DNA from: Gnetum montanum
Taxonomy: Eukaryota > Streptophyta > Gnetopsida > Gnetales > Gnetaceae
Assembly: GCA_015680685.1 (NCBI GenBank)
Contig: MNCI01004629.1
Span: 101,311 to 155,135, forward strand
Length of the DNA: 53,825 bases
Direction of reading: 5' to 3'
Shown piece after piece: positions 32,700 through 44,769 of the stretch. Numbering within the stretch: the stretch's first letter is position 1; every line of letters starts with the position of its first letter. The notes beneath the pieces were generated by a model. The model saw only the letters and a program-made list of their open reading frames with translations. It was not told the origin of the DNA and did no database searches. A program made the translations under genes and the position numbers.

Positions 32700-33525
32700 A
32701 AACCACAACCTTTACAATGATGTGAGCTTTTGATGGAGTGTTTTCTTACTGGAAACACACTCAACCCTAAAAGGTCCCAACAAGCTCAAAAGATGTCTTC
32801 TCACAAGAAGCACATCAACTCCTTAGGGCTACAAAGAGAGAAAAAGACTCAAGAAGAGAATGTAACTTACTTTATAAATTCCTTGCAATGAAGCTCATAA
32901 TAAAAATTCCAAATTACAAAATATAGAGAATTGAAGGATCACAACAAATTTACTTAATGTAGATAATGAATATTCCAAGGAATAGTGCTTGTATAGTTTC
33001 TTGCCTTTTTTCAAGAATTCCATTTTGTTTTATAGCATTTTACTTTATAAATCCTCCTTGGAATTCATGCAATGACTAGGAAATGGCTAGTGGGGATGTC
33101 CCATTTGAGCCTGGGATGCCTATATGAAAATAGCTCTCATGTAGGTGGGACATTTCACTTGGGATATTCTAGCTAAGATGTCTCACTTGGGACATCTCAG
33201 CTAGGACGTCCCAATAGCAATTGTGACATCTATTGTTTTCTTGGGACATCTAGTCTAAAATTGGATCTTCACATTTGGGATGTTTGCTAACCTTTTGAGA
33301 TGTCTAGGTAGATACTGAAACATCTTTGTTTGGCTTGTAGACTTCATGCATCCTTGCAATCTTCCATCTTTGTTGAGACTTTTTGTTATCTCAACACAGC
33401 TTTGGTTTTAGTACCATGAAGCTCTTATCTTGATATTGTCATCTTGTTCTTTCTTAGCCTTGCAAGACCACAAGCACATTTTTCACATTCTTCCTTTTCT
33501 AAGGCTTTGACATACTAAACGATCA
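32700..33525 (+). repeat. Dispersed repeat, copy A (unclassified)
   Basis: It matches 45810-46790 in the same orientation. Shared segments include ACACACTCAACC, the AAGAAGCAC-CTCAAC region, AATTCCTTGCAATGAAG and a closing TTTGACATAC-AAA. The inner 33090-33330 is crowded with GACATC/GATGTC in alternating orientation. It could be an LTR or a non-autonomous element. The termini are not clear. Confidence 0.6.
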
Positions 33526-34320
33526 ACACAAAGGACAACCTTGTTTAACTTCAACTGAGTTATTGATAATTGTTCCTTCTCCAGTAAGATTATCTTCAAC
33601 AAGAATGTTAACCATCTTATATATTCTTTTAGTAATAAAAAGAAGATCTTGTGGAATGTTAATGTTATCCAATCTCTTCCAATGTTTATCTCAAGCAATA
33701 GAATCATAAGCCTTGAAGAAATCATGAAAATAGATCAAAGTTATATGGTTGGATCTTTTGGCTTTCTCTATACAATAATGCAAAGTTATTAGATGGTCTA
33801 TAATAGAAAGATTCCTTCTAAAGCCTACTTGTGACTAAGCATGAAGACCTTGCATTTCTACCCATGAGCTAATTTTATTCTCTAAAATAGTGCTCAGAAA
33901 CTTAGTAAAAACTGAAATAATTACAATCAACTAGAAATTATTAGGATCCATTCTACCTCCTTTTTTAAAAAGTAAGGTTGCTCAATTAAAACACCAAGAG
34001 TGATCCAAACCATGTTAAAGCCCTTTATTAAGAAGACTGCAAATTACTTTCCATACTAATTAAACATCCCAATTAAGAAACTTTGCATATAATCCATTAA
34101 CATCAACACCTTTCCTAGAAGATAATCTTTGAATTCCTATAGAAACATCATCAAGGAATAACTCAAGAATGTTAGAGTTATCTTGCACAATTAGGGGAAC
34201 CTCTTGACTAAAAAAGTCATTAAAGAAAGTTTGAATAGTAGATAAGGAAAAAATCTCAGCCATGTTGTTGTCTATCTTAGAATAAATTCCAAAAGCTCTT
34301 TGGATTTGAGTAAAGCTCAT
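33490..34320 (-). pseudogene. Non-L1 LINE reverse transcriptase (decayed, truncated)
   Basis: Minus-strand reading: GVDVNGLYAKFLNWDV (linker before RT), then QVGFRRNLSIIDHLITL, FFKAYDSIA and RIYKMVNILVEDN, ending VKQGCPLC. There the repeat copy A cuts it off. The GFR...S..DHL block and KAYDSI differ from the L1 type at 14870-17000 and recall RTE-like clades. The YADD half is missing. Frames change several times. Confidence 0.65.
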
Positions 34321-35470
34321 GAACCATTCTTTCTTACTCTTCTTTAATGAAGTTTATTTTTTTAAATGAATAAGCTTCCTATAATTCTTCAGCATTGAAA
34401 CATCAAAATATGAATCTATAACTTCTTTACAAGTTGTCAAATAGTTCACATCAAACCAAGGTTTTTTACAAGTAAGACTCTTCTTAATTTGCATGTGAGT
34501 AGGTATAGACAAAAGAAAATTAGTCAAATCTACCTCATTGTTATTGTTAACCAACATATTAACCATCCTTGTTTGAAAATCCTGACAAAGGTCTTCTGTG
34601 AGATGACGAGTTCTGCATTTCTTGTAACAAATATGAAAAATTAAAACAAGAATAGTGAATTTTAGGTAATGATGAGGAGATTCTAGGAGTTTTTCTCCCA
34701 CTTGAAAGTTTTTCACTACATTTATATTATCATGAATAGACAAGAGAAGATCAATGTAAAAGTTATCTTGCTATTTAGTAAAGATGAAATGAGAGGAGTA
34801 AGGAAATTTTCTGATACCATTAAGAATTAAAAAATCAAAGAAATGACCCCACTCTAAGAAATGAATACCCCTATGATTTGTACTATGATCAGTAAATGAT
34901 CTTTTGTGAATTAAATAAAGCTCTTCACTGAAGTTTAATTAAGAATTTCAAACAAGCCTTTGAATCTAACTTTTTCCAACATGAGCATTAAAATCTCTGC
35001 AAAGAAAAAATTTATTAAGCTTGAAGAATTATGTAACATCTTGACCTAGGAACAAAAAAGGATACTCTTGTGAAAGATTAGCAAAATTGTAGATAGAAGA
35101 ATCCCTTGGAGCAAATTAACAAAAAGTAATAACTAAAATGCCTTGAACTTCAATCTACAAATATTGGTTATTATCATCAACTTTGTGCACCTTGATGAAA
35201 TGATCTCTAGAATTTTTAATTAAACAAGCAATACCACCAAAAGGTCTACCCCTTATGTTGGAATGCTTATTTCTAGTAGAAATGATATGAAAGCCTAGAA
35301 TATATATAATTGGATAATTTTCTTCTTCCCAAGTTTTAGCAAAAATAAACAAATTAAAATCATTAAAGAAATGACTACTGTCTAAAGTAACAACTTTATT
35401 AGCCAGTGAATTTTCAACATTAAGGAAACTAAATGTAATAGAAGAAAATTCCTATTTTGGGGAATTTGCC
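34321..35470 (-). pseudogene. LINE apurinic-type endonuclease domain (decayed)
   Basis: Minus-strand frame 35155-35352 reads AKTWEEEN...RGRPFGGIACLIKN, the typical first half of a LINE EEP endonuclease. Further on are RDFNAHVGKS (the GDFNAHVGK catalytic motif) near 34985 and a segment resembling the SxID end motif near 34750. A linker frame at 34354-34743 includes KKPWFDVNY. It belongs to the same element as the RT at 33490-34320, so the order is EN then RT on the minus strand. Confidence 0.65.
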
Positions 35471-35691
35471 CTCTCTTTGATGACTGTAGCATATTTATGG
35501 CTCAAGTAAGCAATTTTACCTTTAGCAAGAGCTTGTTTAACATTTTGTCATTCTTCCTACTTTTTTTCATACTCTTTTTTTTGGTCAAGTCTTTATTAAT
35601 CCAAATATTCTATCCTTTTAAGATACTTTTGTTATTCCAAACCTATGTCAATCAACAAACTTAACAATGATCTATCAAGGTTGATCCCCCT

Positions 35692-36525
35692 TGATGAGCT
35701 GCGATATCGCATCTACCCCGCAATATCGTGTACGCGATATCGCATCTGCCCCACAATATCGTGTTCGCGATATCATGTCCTGCCTCATTTTCTATAAATA
35801 AGAGGTAGCACCCTTTGTTCCAAGGGAGTTAGATTAAGAACCTTAGCCAAACTCTTGCAGTTTTACCATTCCAGAGTTAGAATAATTTCCATGTACCCAC
35901 AATAGGAGTCATAGAGTGAATGGATCTTTATTCGAGCAAATTGTACCTACACACACATTTGTGTACGGCAATAAATACGAACTTCATGATAAACCTTGCA
36001 GCATACGGACTAAGCTAATTAGTAATTAATTGTTATTAATGTTTAATGCTTTCCTAGTTAATTAATCTCTCTCTCAACCCTTGATCCTTGTAGTTAAGTG
36101 CACTCAGTACGACCGCTTCAAGCATGCATGTAGTACTTGGTAACCCAATAACGAGTAGCGTTTGGTAATCCCAACAATGTTGCACTAGTTCAGGATGTGT
36201 ATGGCAAGTGGGACTGGATACTAGTGTTAGGAACTATTAGAACTTAATTAATGAATAGTTAATATAAGTTAGTCACTTAGTTCTTTTCCCTTTCCCTCAT
36301 TAGTATCAGACACCAAAAAAAGATAAAAGTCATAAAAATCATATACCTCAAGCTTACTTAACCATACAACCGTGACAATACAAGTAAGTTTGTGAAGACA
36401 ACGATTGATTAACCCTGAGTGTTCCATTAAGGCGCATAAGCACTTAGTCCTTAGAGTTTGATCGGATCGTGCATGAGACGCTCATATTCATATGGTTGAG
36501 TGTAGGGGTACTTCGCCACTCATCA
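35692..36525 (+). repeat. Element 3 5' LTR
   Basis: 834 bp. It begins with about five GATATC/AATATC near-palindromes (35700-35776) and has TATAAATA at 35793-35800. It is longer than its partner mainly because of extra palindrome units at the start. Confidence 0.95.
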
Positions 36526-36526
36526 T

Positions 36527-36544
36527 TGGCACCATTGCTGAGGA
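36527..36544 (+). other. Element 3 primer binding site (tRNA-Asp type)
   Basis: TGGCACCATTGCTGAGGA, one nucleotide after the LTR, matches the tRNA-Asp complement with four mismatches. Confidence 0.82.
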
Positions 36545-36670
36545 CTTAGTTGTTTGTGCGCTATGTAGAACATAGGAAATCATCCATATCATTGGAACGC
36601 TAGAAAAAACCCTTAGGGATAATCAAAGAAAGATAAGACAATGGTACATTCCACACCGAACAAGACAAAG

Positions 36671-38660
36671 ATGTCTTCTTCGTCACATAAGAGCACTTCA
36701 CTGCCTAGGACTCACACAAGAGACAGTCAACGACATCATACACGTAACCAAGATCCGCTAGTTTCTTAATAGTTTCAAGTATTATATACTCATCATGATG
36801 AGTATGTGCCCAATTTCACCTTTATCCTCCACCAAGATGAAAAACTGCATTGGAGAAACTTTGAGGGTAACATAGTGTTGCCTCCAAACTAATCAGTCGC
36901 CAACATGCTCCTTCGTGCTCTCGCACAAATAGGAATGCCACTTCTATATGTGGAATATGTTGCATGCAATCATGACACAAGGGACTATCATCCTAAAGAA
37001 GCACAATGTCAATGGGACTTGTGACAAGATAGTTACCACACATCCTTGAAGGGTAAATGGCCCCATGATGCCCCACACATTTTAAGCAAAATTGGGGATG
37101 GTGAACCAGTTTCAATAGGTCCCCCACCAAATGATGTTCCCCCTCCTAACGATGGTTAGGAGGTGGTGTATCAAAACCTCCACTCCACGGTTCACAACCC
37201 TAGTTTCGATCCCCATGAATACAAAGTGTTCAACGAGGGAACACAAACACATGATAAGGGTAGATGTTCTGATCGTAATCATGATCGGGGCCGAGACCAC
37301 CAAAGAGAAGGTAGAAAACATCGTCATGGCGATGGTCCTCCTTCTTCTTCACCTTCATCATCACATTCACCTTCTCCTTCGATGTCTAGATGCAGTCATA
37401 AGGAAACCAACCATGAGGATAAAGAAAAATAGAGTGAAAAACATCAACGAGACAGTCAAGAATGAGGATGAAGGCACTCTAGGGAATCAAGGCATAGAAT
37501 AAGGGAGAGTAGAGAACCGTGTAGAAACCATAGATGCTATGAATGAGATGACCATGAAGACCCACTACTCGTAACTAGAAGCATGTTAGATATAACGGAG
37601 GCCATAAGAGTTCCAACAAGGCACCAAAAGGATAGTAGGATCAAGAGGTTAGACATGAACAATATCCCACGATTTGAAAGGGGATACAACGATGATCCTC
37701 AAAATCACCTACAAGCATTCCACGATGCATGTGCCTTGCAAAACATCGAGAATGAATGGCAAAAACTGAAGTTGTTCCCAAGGACACTAGTAAAAGAAGT
37801 GAAAAGATGGTACCGGTCCTTAGAATCGGAATCCACTCGAAGGTGGAGTACAATGTTAGAACGGTTTAATGATAAGTACCAAACGTACTCCCGAGTGTCT
37901 AACCTGCAGAAGCAAATCCAAGGATGGAAGTAGGGAAATCATGAACCATTGGATGTTTCCATGGACCATTATTACGCACTATTACATCGTTGCCCTAGCC
38001 ATGGTTATTCGCAATGGGATCAACTATGCCATCTCGTAGATGGACTTAGGCATGAAACAACAAGAACGTATGCCCAAGGGAGATTATCAGAGCTTAGGTC
38101 CCATCAAGTTCATAGATTGCTAGAGCAAGTACCCAAGAAAGAAGGGGAGCTACGTAAGAGAGAAAGTGCGGAAGAGTACAATCAAGATCCTTCCCTTCGA
38201 AAAACGGGAGTGAGATTTTGTGAGGAGGAAGAAGAGTCACCACTCGAAGAGATGGTGAATAGGAAAACTTTGCCACTCCAAAAGTTAACAACAGAAGTAT
38301 TGGCAAAGGTAAACCAAATGGGGGACTCCCTAGATAGTACGTTCGAAACTATTCCTAAAATTATAGAGGAGTCTAGGGAGCGAGGTAGTGACTATGACAA
38401 AAAGAAAAAGAGAGAAATGGACAATGCACGTAACAAGGGTAAGGGCAAAATGGCCATCACCGAAGAGGTTGTGGATTCAGACATGGACAATGATGGTGGA
38501 TGTGAGATATGCTAATACAACCATCCTAAGGGATGTTGCCTAGTGATCTCACATCTACAAGAGTCTGGGGTGTATGCACTCAACCCACGACTTAATAGAT
38601 GGCAAGCACCCTAATGATTACCTTATCCCCAAGGTAACCTAAGGCAGTTCCACCAACCTT
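36671..38660 (+). pseudogene. Element 3 gag (decayed)
   Basis: It starts at the ATG of MSSSSHKSTS. Open stretches at 37163-37432 (charged RD/RE and SPSPS region), 37583-37933 (capsid, with RWYRSLESESTRRWSTMLERF) and 37949-38515 (Lys/Glu-rich) are all in one phase, separated by stops such as TAG at 37931. The Cys/His cluster here reads GCEIC, stop, then YNHPKGCC, near 38500. Pro/Gln-rich sequence follows from 38663. Confidence 0.87.
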
Positions 38661-39790
38661 CAATGTATTATCCAAGTGGGACTCCACCACAACCTGTTGA
38701 GCAACATCAACAGTGGCAATACCCACAGTCATTGGGGATGCCACCACCAAGGCAACAATACCCCTACCGACAACCAGATCCATATGGCTACTATGTGCAG
38801 CATCCAATCTCCCCACATGACTCTGTTGGTTACGTGACACCACAACATCACTACCAAGCTCGGAAGTATTACAGGACTCCTTCTCCTAGGGGAGATCACC
38901 CACAGACATACCACCCTCCAAATCCATCTACAACTCTCACACTGATAGCTCCGTTACCACCCGCTCCAGCAATGCAAGGGGAACTCCCCACTCAACCACA
39001 GTAACGCAATGCCACAAGGGCTGTGAATCGTCAAACCTTAGTTGGTTCTGACAACCATATGAAGAAAAGACCTTTCTTTAGAACCAACAATCCAACCAAG
39101 CCCTCACAACCACAATCGATTGAACCTCTGAATGCCTCTCCATCAAATAAGGCTTTAGGGCTCCCTTTAAACCAAACACTGAGCTCAAGGCATATGGTTA
39201 TGTTAACACATGCCGTCACTAACTGGATTAAGGTGGGCCACCTTCCCAGGAAATTCTCTGATCCTGGAAGCCCTCTAATCTATCTCCAAGTCACTAGGAA
39301 TGAACCATGTAAAGCTCTTCTAGACTCAGGTTCTGGAGTTAACTTAATATTGCAAGAGATGTACAAAGCCTGGAACCTGCCTCCATTAAGGAAGAACAAT
39401 ATTCGCCTAGAGCTAGCCGACCAGTCCATCACTGTTCCCTTGGGACTAGTGAAGGACATCATTACCATTGTGTGTAGGTGATCATACCCAACTAATTTCC
39501 TAGTGATCCAGGTCAACAACGGTATAGGGGACTTCTCAATAATAAGGGTAAGGGCATGGCTAAGTACTATAGATGCACACCTAGGAATCTGCAATCTTTC
39601 CCTGAAAATATCTAAGAAGAATAGTTTTGGAAAGATCAAGAAGAAGAAAGTTCCATGCATTGCATACAGTGACACAAGGTGCAATTACGTGCAAAGATCA
39701 TGGGTTATGCAAAGTTTAGCATTGCCTGCATGCAACCGGTATGCATAAGACATTAATATACAAAAGTGCCTGTATGCAGCATCCACGCAA
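38661..39790 (+). pseudogene. Element 3 Pro/Gln linker and aspartic protease (decayed)
   Basis: A Pro/Gln/Tyr-rich linker (38663-39004) precedes the protease. ALLDSGSGVNLI lies at about 39311-39346, with the catalytic DSG kept. FLVIQVNNGIGDFSIIRVRAW follows at 39503 onward. Stops separate the open segments, but the phase is unchanged from gag. Confidence 0.87.
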
Positions 39791-41480
39791 CAAGAAGACA
39801 CCTAGTGGCTAATGGCTGATTGAGAGAGTAGCTCACTAATGTGCATGGAACTAATTGAGGGAATAACTTGTACTTACATTAAAAGTGTAGATACACTAGA
39901 GTAGGTCTGCTACCAACTTCTAAGCCTTAACCTTGAAAACATCAATTGGGGGAAGTTGGAAATTCTTGAAAAATTTAAACAAGAGCCCCTAGATTTGAAA
40001 TTTTTGCCCATCAGTCTGGAATATATGACCCTCGAAAATGGAAAATTGGTAATCATCAATGCAAGACTTGCTTCTAAGCAGAAAGAAAGCCTGCTGAAAG
40101 TGATAAACAAGTGGTCAAAGGCCTTTGCCTAGTTATACCCCAAATTAATTGGAATAGATCCTAGGATATGCCAGCATAGGATTTACACTGACCCCTCCAT
40201 GAAACCTTGAAAACAACCGCAGAAGCGATTGAACCAAAAATTAAAGCAAGTAGTAAAAGAAGAAATAGAATATCTTCTTAAGGCTGGGTTCATATACCCC
40301 ATTGTTGATAGCGAATGGGTTAGCCCTCTGGTGATCATGTCGAAAAAGGGAGGCAAATGGAGGATGTACATAGATTTTAGGCTGCTGAACATGGCAACAT
40401 TTAAGGATCACTTTTCATTGCCATTCATTGACCAAGTCTTAGACACCATAGCAAGGCATAGATATTACAGTTTTTTGGATGGCTATAATGGATATAACCA
40501 AATATGGATAACCCTAGAAGACCAAGCCAAAACAATGTTCACCAGTCCTTGGGGAACGTTTGCATACAAAGAAATGTCATTTGGCTTGTGTAATGCCCCT
40601 GCCACATTTCAACGCCTAGTTCTAAGCATATTCCAATAGTAGATAGGAAATGGAGTAGAAGTCTTTATGGACAATTTCTCCACTTATGAAACAAGTTTTC
40701 ATCAAGCCTTGGACTGATTAGAGCAAGTACTAAAAAGGTGTGTAGAAACCAACTTAAAGCTCAACTGGCAAAAAAGACTTTTAATGGTCTAAGAAGGCGT
40801 AGTACTTGGGCATAAGGTTTCACATTCGGAAATCGAGGTAGACCTAGATAAGGTTAGAGTCATCCAAGGAATCACTCGTCAACCGGAAACTATCAAAGAT
40901 ATTTGGTCATTCCTCAGACACACTGGCTACTACAGGAGATTCATTGAGAACTTCTCCAAGATTGTTAAACCATTGGTAGAGTTAACAAAGAAGGATGCAC
41001 CATTCAAATAGACCAGGGAATGTGAACGAGCATTCCAAAATCTAAAACAAAAGCTTGTAGAAACTCCCATTCTACAAGCTCTTGATTGGTCTAGACCATT
41101 CCATATAATGACTGATGCATCCAATTATGCCTTAGGAGCTATACTTACACAGTTAGATGACCAAAAATGTCCTTACTACATCCATTGTGCAAGTAGGAGT
41201 ATCACTGATGCACAACTTAACTACACAACTATAGAAAAATAATTAATGACTGTAGTGTTTGCACTGGATAAGTTTAGGCACTATGTGTTAGGTTATAAAG
41301 TGTTCATCCATATGGATCATAGTGCAATCTGGTTCCTCATGAACAAGCCAACGGTTAGCCCTCATATCATACGGTGGTTGGTAATCCTATAAGAGTTCAA
41401 TCTAATGATGATCAATTGAAAGGACATCAAGAACGTAGTTGCAGATCATTTATCTTGGTTGCGCTAGGATAGCAAAGAGG
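39791..41480 (+). pseudogene. Element 3 reverse transcriptase and RNase H (decayed)
   Basis: RT begins near 40270 (GFIYPIVDSEWVSPLV) and contains YYSFLDGYNGYNQ, FGLCNAPATFQRL and EVFMDNFS near 40660-40680. The last motif replaces FMDD, and two stops precede it. RNase H (about 41100-41470) keeps ALGAILTQLDDQK, LNYTTIEK, VVFALDKFRHYVLGYKVFIH and VADHLSWL. It is in phase with gag. Confidence 0.92.
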
Positions 41481-42937
41481 ATGAATATGTAATGTCCGAT
41501 CATTTTCCTAATGAAGCCCTCTTGCCAGTGTAGTGAACAACCAACCCATAGAGACGAGCTGGTATAGTAGCATTCTCTCCTATCTCCTTGCCCAACAAAC
41601 ACCACAAGAGCTGGACTTTAGGAAGAAACAACCGTTTCTTCACAAATCCAAGTACTTCATGGAGATCAACGGATAACTTTACAAAGTGTTTCTTGATGGC
41701 TTGGTTTGATGGTGCGTGCCCGAGGTGGACCAATTAAGAGTTCTCTAAGATGATCATGAGGGCCGTTGTGGGGGTCACTATGTAGGGAGACAAATGGCTA
41801 TTAAGATCCTACTTGCAAGATATTATTGGCCAACATTATTTTGGGATGCCCATCAATTTGTCAAATCCTGTTAGCGCTGTCAACGTGATGGGGAATGACT
41901 ACTAGAATGGAGGGTCCGCAACAATGGCTTCAACCATTAGAACCCTTCAACATTTGGGGAATAGACTTTATGGGGTACATTATACCAATGTCCAATGAAA
42001 AAGCTTAAATTATCGTTGCCATAGACTATTTAACGAAATGGGCAGAAGTAGTTGCTGTTAGAGACTGCACATCATCTATAGCTACACGATTTGTTCAACA
42101 ACAAATCGCAAATAGGTTTGGTATGCCATGTGCACTTATTTCAGATAACGGAACACATTTCACAGGTGCAAATTTTCGAAAATTAATGCAACGCTTAGGA
42201 GTCGAACATAAATTAACTACACCTTATCACCCCAGGCCAACAGACAAGCTGAGGTCACCAACAAGGAGATCACTAAAATACTAACAAGAACAATTAGCAA
42301 GTATAGGCAAGATTGGAGCACTAAACTAAATGATGCTCTTTGGGCATACCGCTCCACTTGGAAACTCCCTATAGGCTACTCTCCCTATGAGTTAGTGTAC
42401 GGAAAGCTTCCAACACTTCCAATTCAAACCGAGCTCCATACATTATCAATGGCTTGTGACCTCCACCTTAATCTTGATCTAGCACAAAAATGAAGGTTGG
42501 CAACTTTAAATGTGCTAGAAGAAAATTGATTAGCTGCCCTGTCATCAAATGAGTTGCGCAAGGCATATAACAAGCAACGTCATGACTTGAAGGTATGAAA
42601 GGTTAAGTATCAACTAGGAGATAAGGTTCTCTACTGGAACCCCACACATGTGCCACAATGCACAAAATTCCAAACACTGTGGGAAGGACCTTACATTATT
42701 CATACAACCTTTCCTTCAAGGGCCATGACCATATACAAACCTGAGAGCCCTAATAAGAGATTATTAGTCAATGTGCAATAAACCAAACTCTTCCATGAAC
42801 TTAGAACAACCAGTGCACATAATACCTCGGAGAAGGGATGACCCTACTCATTATTTTAGATCTCCTCCTTCCAACACAGTCATGGGGGAGATGGCCACCT
42901 TTGCTGATCAATTAAGGCCCTCAGTTCCTTTCTAAGT
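41481..42937 (+). pseudogene. Element 3 integrase (decayed)
   Basis: After a phase change near 41500-41540, the reading includes the zinc-binding region (GRQMAIKILLARYYWPTL), the core first Asp ([14 protein letters not shown]) and CALISDNGTHFTG near 42130-42170. A missing base in the HPQANGQAE region near 42235 then shifts the frame. The C-terminal segment YQLGDKVLYWNP follows. The end overlaps an AGTCATGGGGG motif at about 42880. Confidence 0.9.
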
Positions 42938-44754
42938 TTTTATTTTACACATTGTTGTTTTACAAATTTCTTTAACTTTTCTTGTTTTTGTTTTGCAACA
43001 TCATTTATACTCTTTCATTTCCTTGTGTGTTTTTTTGTTTTGTTAGGTTCGTCACCTAATAAGTGCTCCTGATGGTGGTATGAACTGTATTCTATTGATT
43101 GCTAATGTTTGGTTTTTACCTTGAAGTTATAACGCCGATACTAAGATATGGTTCTTTTGATATAACAGGCAATGCATCCACATCATCCATGCACTCACAA
43201 ATTTCTATGGTCTCCTTTGGCTTGAAATTGTATGGTCCCTTTCTTAATAATGAAACTTTAACGAATTGGTGACTGGGTATTTCTCAAATCGAGGAAGGAC
43301 TCAAGGACTGAAAAAGGTGTGACTTCAAGGGGATTTGATGCATTTGTACTGGCCATTCTCTTGGGTGCTTGGATGTTTTCTTCTTGATTTTTCCTTATCA
43401 TTCTGACATTGCTCCATTATTGGGAAGCTGAGCTAATAAAAATGATAAGTCTTTGTATGGTGTGGTTCTCACGCAAAAAAAAAAAAAAGGTGAGAATTCA
43501 AAGCACACCCCTTAGATGAAATAATCATCTGGGCTACAAGCACTGGTTATGGAACTAAACAAACATGTTTTCTCTAACTAAGGCCCTTTTTCTCTTCCTA
43601 CTTTTCCCTTTCTTGTTTCCTTGGAATGGTGGTGACTCTTTGGCAGAAGCATTCCTGTTACTTCAAGTGGATGGATTAGCCAAATGTATTAATGCAAAGT
43701 CATTGGATGTGGATTGTTTGAGACTAGATTTACAATGAGATCTACTAAGTTACAGTATCCATTAATACACAAGGGGCTGTACACCACCTTGTTCTTGGGA
43801 CTCAATTCCATTCTCTTCTTTCCATCATTCTTTCTCCATTTTCCACCTCATTGCCAGTTGTATCAGTAGTCTATATTTTGGTTAATGCATTATTTTCTTT
43901 TTGGTAAATTCTTGTGATTAAGACTTTAACTCTTGCATCCAAATGACATTTTCAGAGCCTACGAACTCTTTGAATGTGGGTTTGTCAAGGCATAAAAGGC
44001 ATGAGCCTACTTTGGGGAGGACCCACTGGCATTCCTATTTGGTGCATCAGTTAACTTCTTTCCTTTAAACATTTCTGTAATCAACATTTGTTGTGTTCAT
44101 TTCCATCTCTGACATCCATTTTATCAGCATTGCTGTTGTTTATTTTTCTCCATCTTTCTTTTTCCCTATCTTTTTCCATTCTATCACTACTGGAGGATTG
44201 CTCTTAGTCATGGGGGTCCTGGTCCAATTTTTTCAATTTTCTCCTAACCCCTACACTTTGGGTAGTCACCAGTGTTATATTCCCAAAATTCGTATTAGCC
44301 ATATCACAACTCAGTCAATGGACCTTACACTAAGGCAAGGTATCAACTGCATTGTGATTTATTTACCCTTGCTAATATGTGATTGTGTTGTGTGTGCAGA
44401 TGGTGATTATACAACAATGGATTGGACTTGGAGGAAACACTTAGGATGGACTTGTGCTAGAACCGTTATGCAAGGAACAAGATTGATGAAGCGGTTATGG
44501 ATGGCCAATGGAAAGCACAATCTTGGCATCGGCAGTAATAGAGTTCTTCTTCTTCTCTCTCCTCTCTCAGCTACCAAATAAGGTTGGATGTCAAATGTAC
44601 ATAGTGTTCACTCTTGTGGTCATGAACACTAATGTTGCCATGTATTGTAATGTTGATCTGTTCACATGTCACCCCATTCACCACTAGTGTCATTCAAGTC
44701 AATAATCCCATACCTTCCCAATATTTTGTAAGGAACTCAAGAACGAGTTTTCAT
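42938..44754 (+). other. Element 3 3' region
   Basis: About 1.8 kb. It contains T-rich tracts, a 14-A homopolymer (about 43476-43489), a stop-ridden counterpart of the env-position frame (about 43550-43930), an AGTCATGGGGGTC copy at 44206-44218 and a 60-bp segment with splice-like ends at 44340-44399. A 162-codon open frame at 44093-44581 crosses that segment. Its amino-acid reading is not conserved in the other elements, so I do not call it a gene. Confidence 0.65.
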
Positions 44755-44756
44755 TC

Positions 44757-44769
44757 AGTCATGGGGGTA
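44757..44769 (+). other. Element 3 polypurine tract
   Basis: AGTCATGGGGGTA directly precedes the 3' LTR start TGATGAGCC. Confidence 0.8.

Noticed and set aside
37131-37502. 123-codon plus-strand frame overlapping gag of element 3
   Set aside because: It is a different frame of the charged gag region; the frame in phase with the rest of gag carries the conserved residues.
44093-44581. 162-codon open frame in the 3' region of element 3
   Set aside because: The amino-acid reading is not kept in elements 1 and 2, although the DNA aligns, so coding is not supported.
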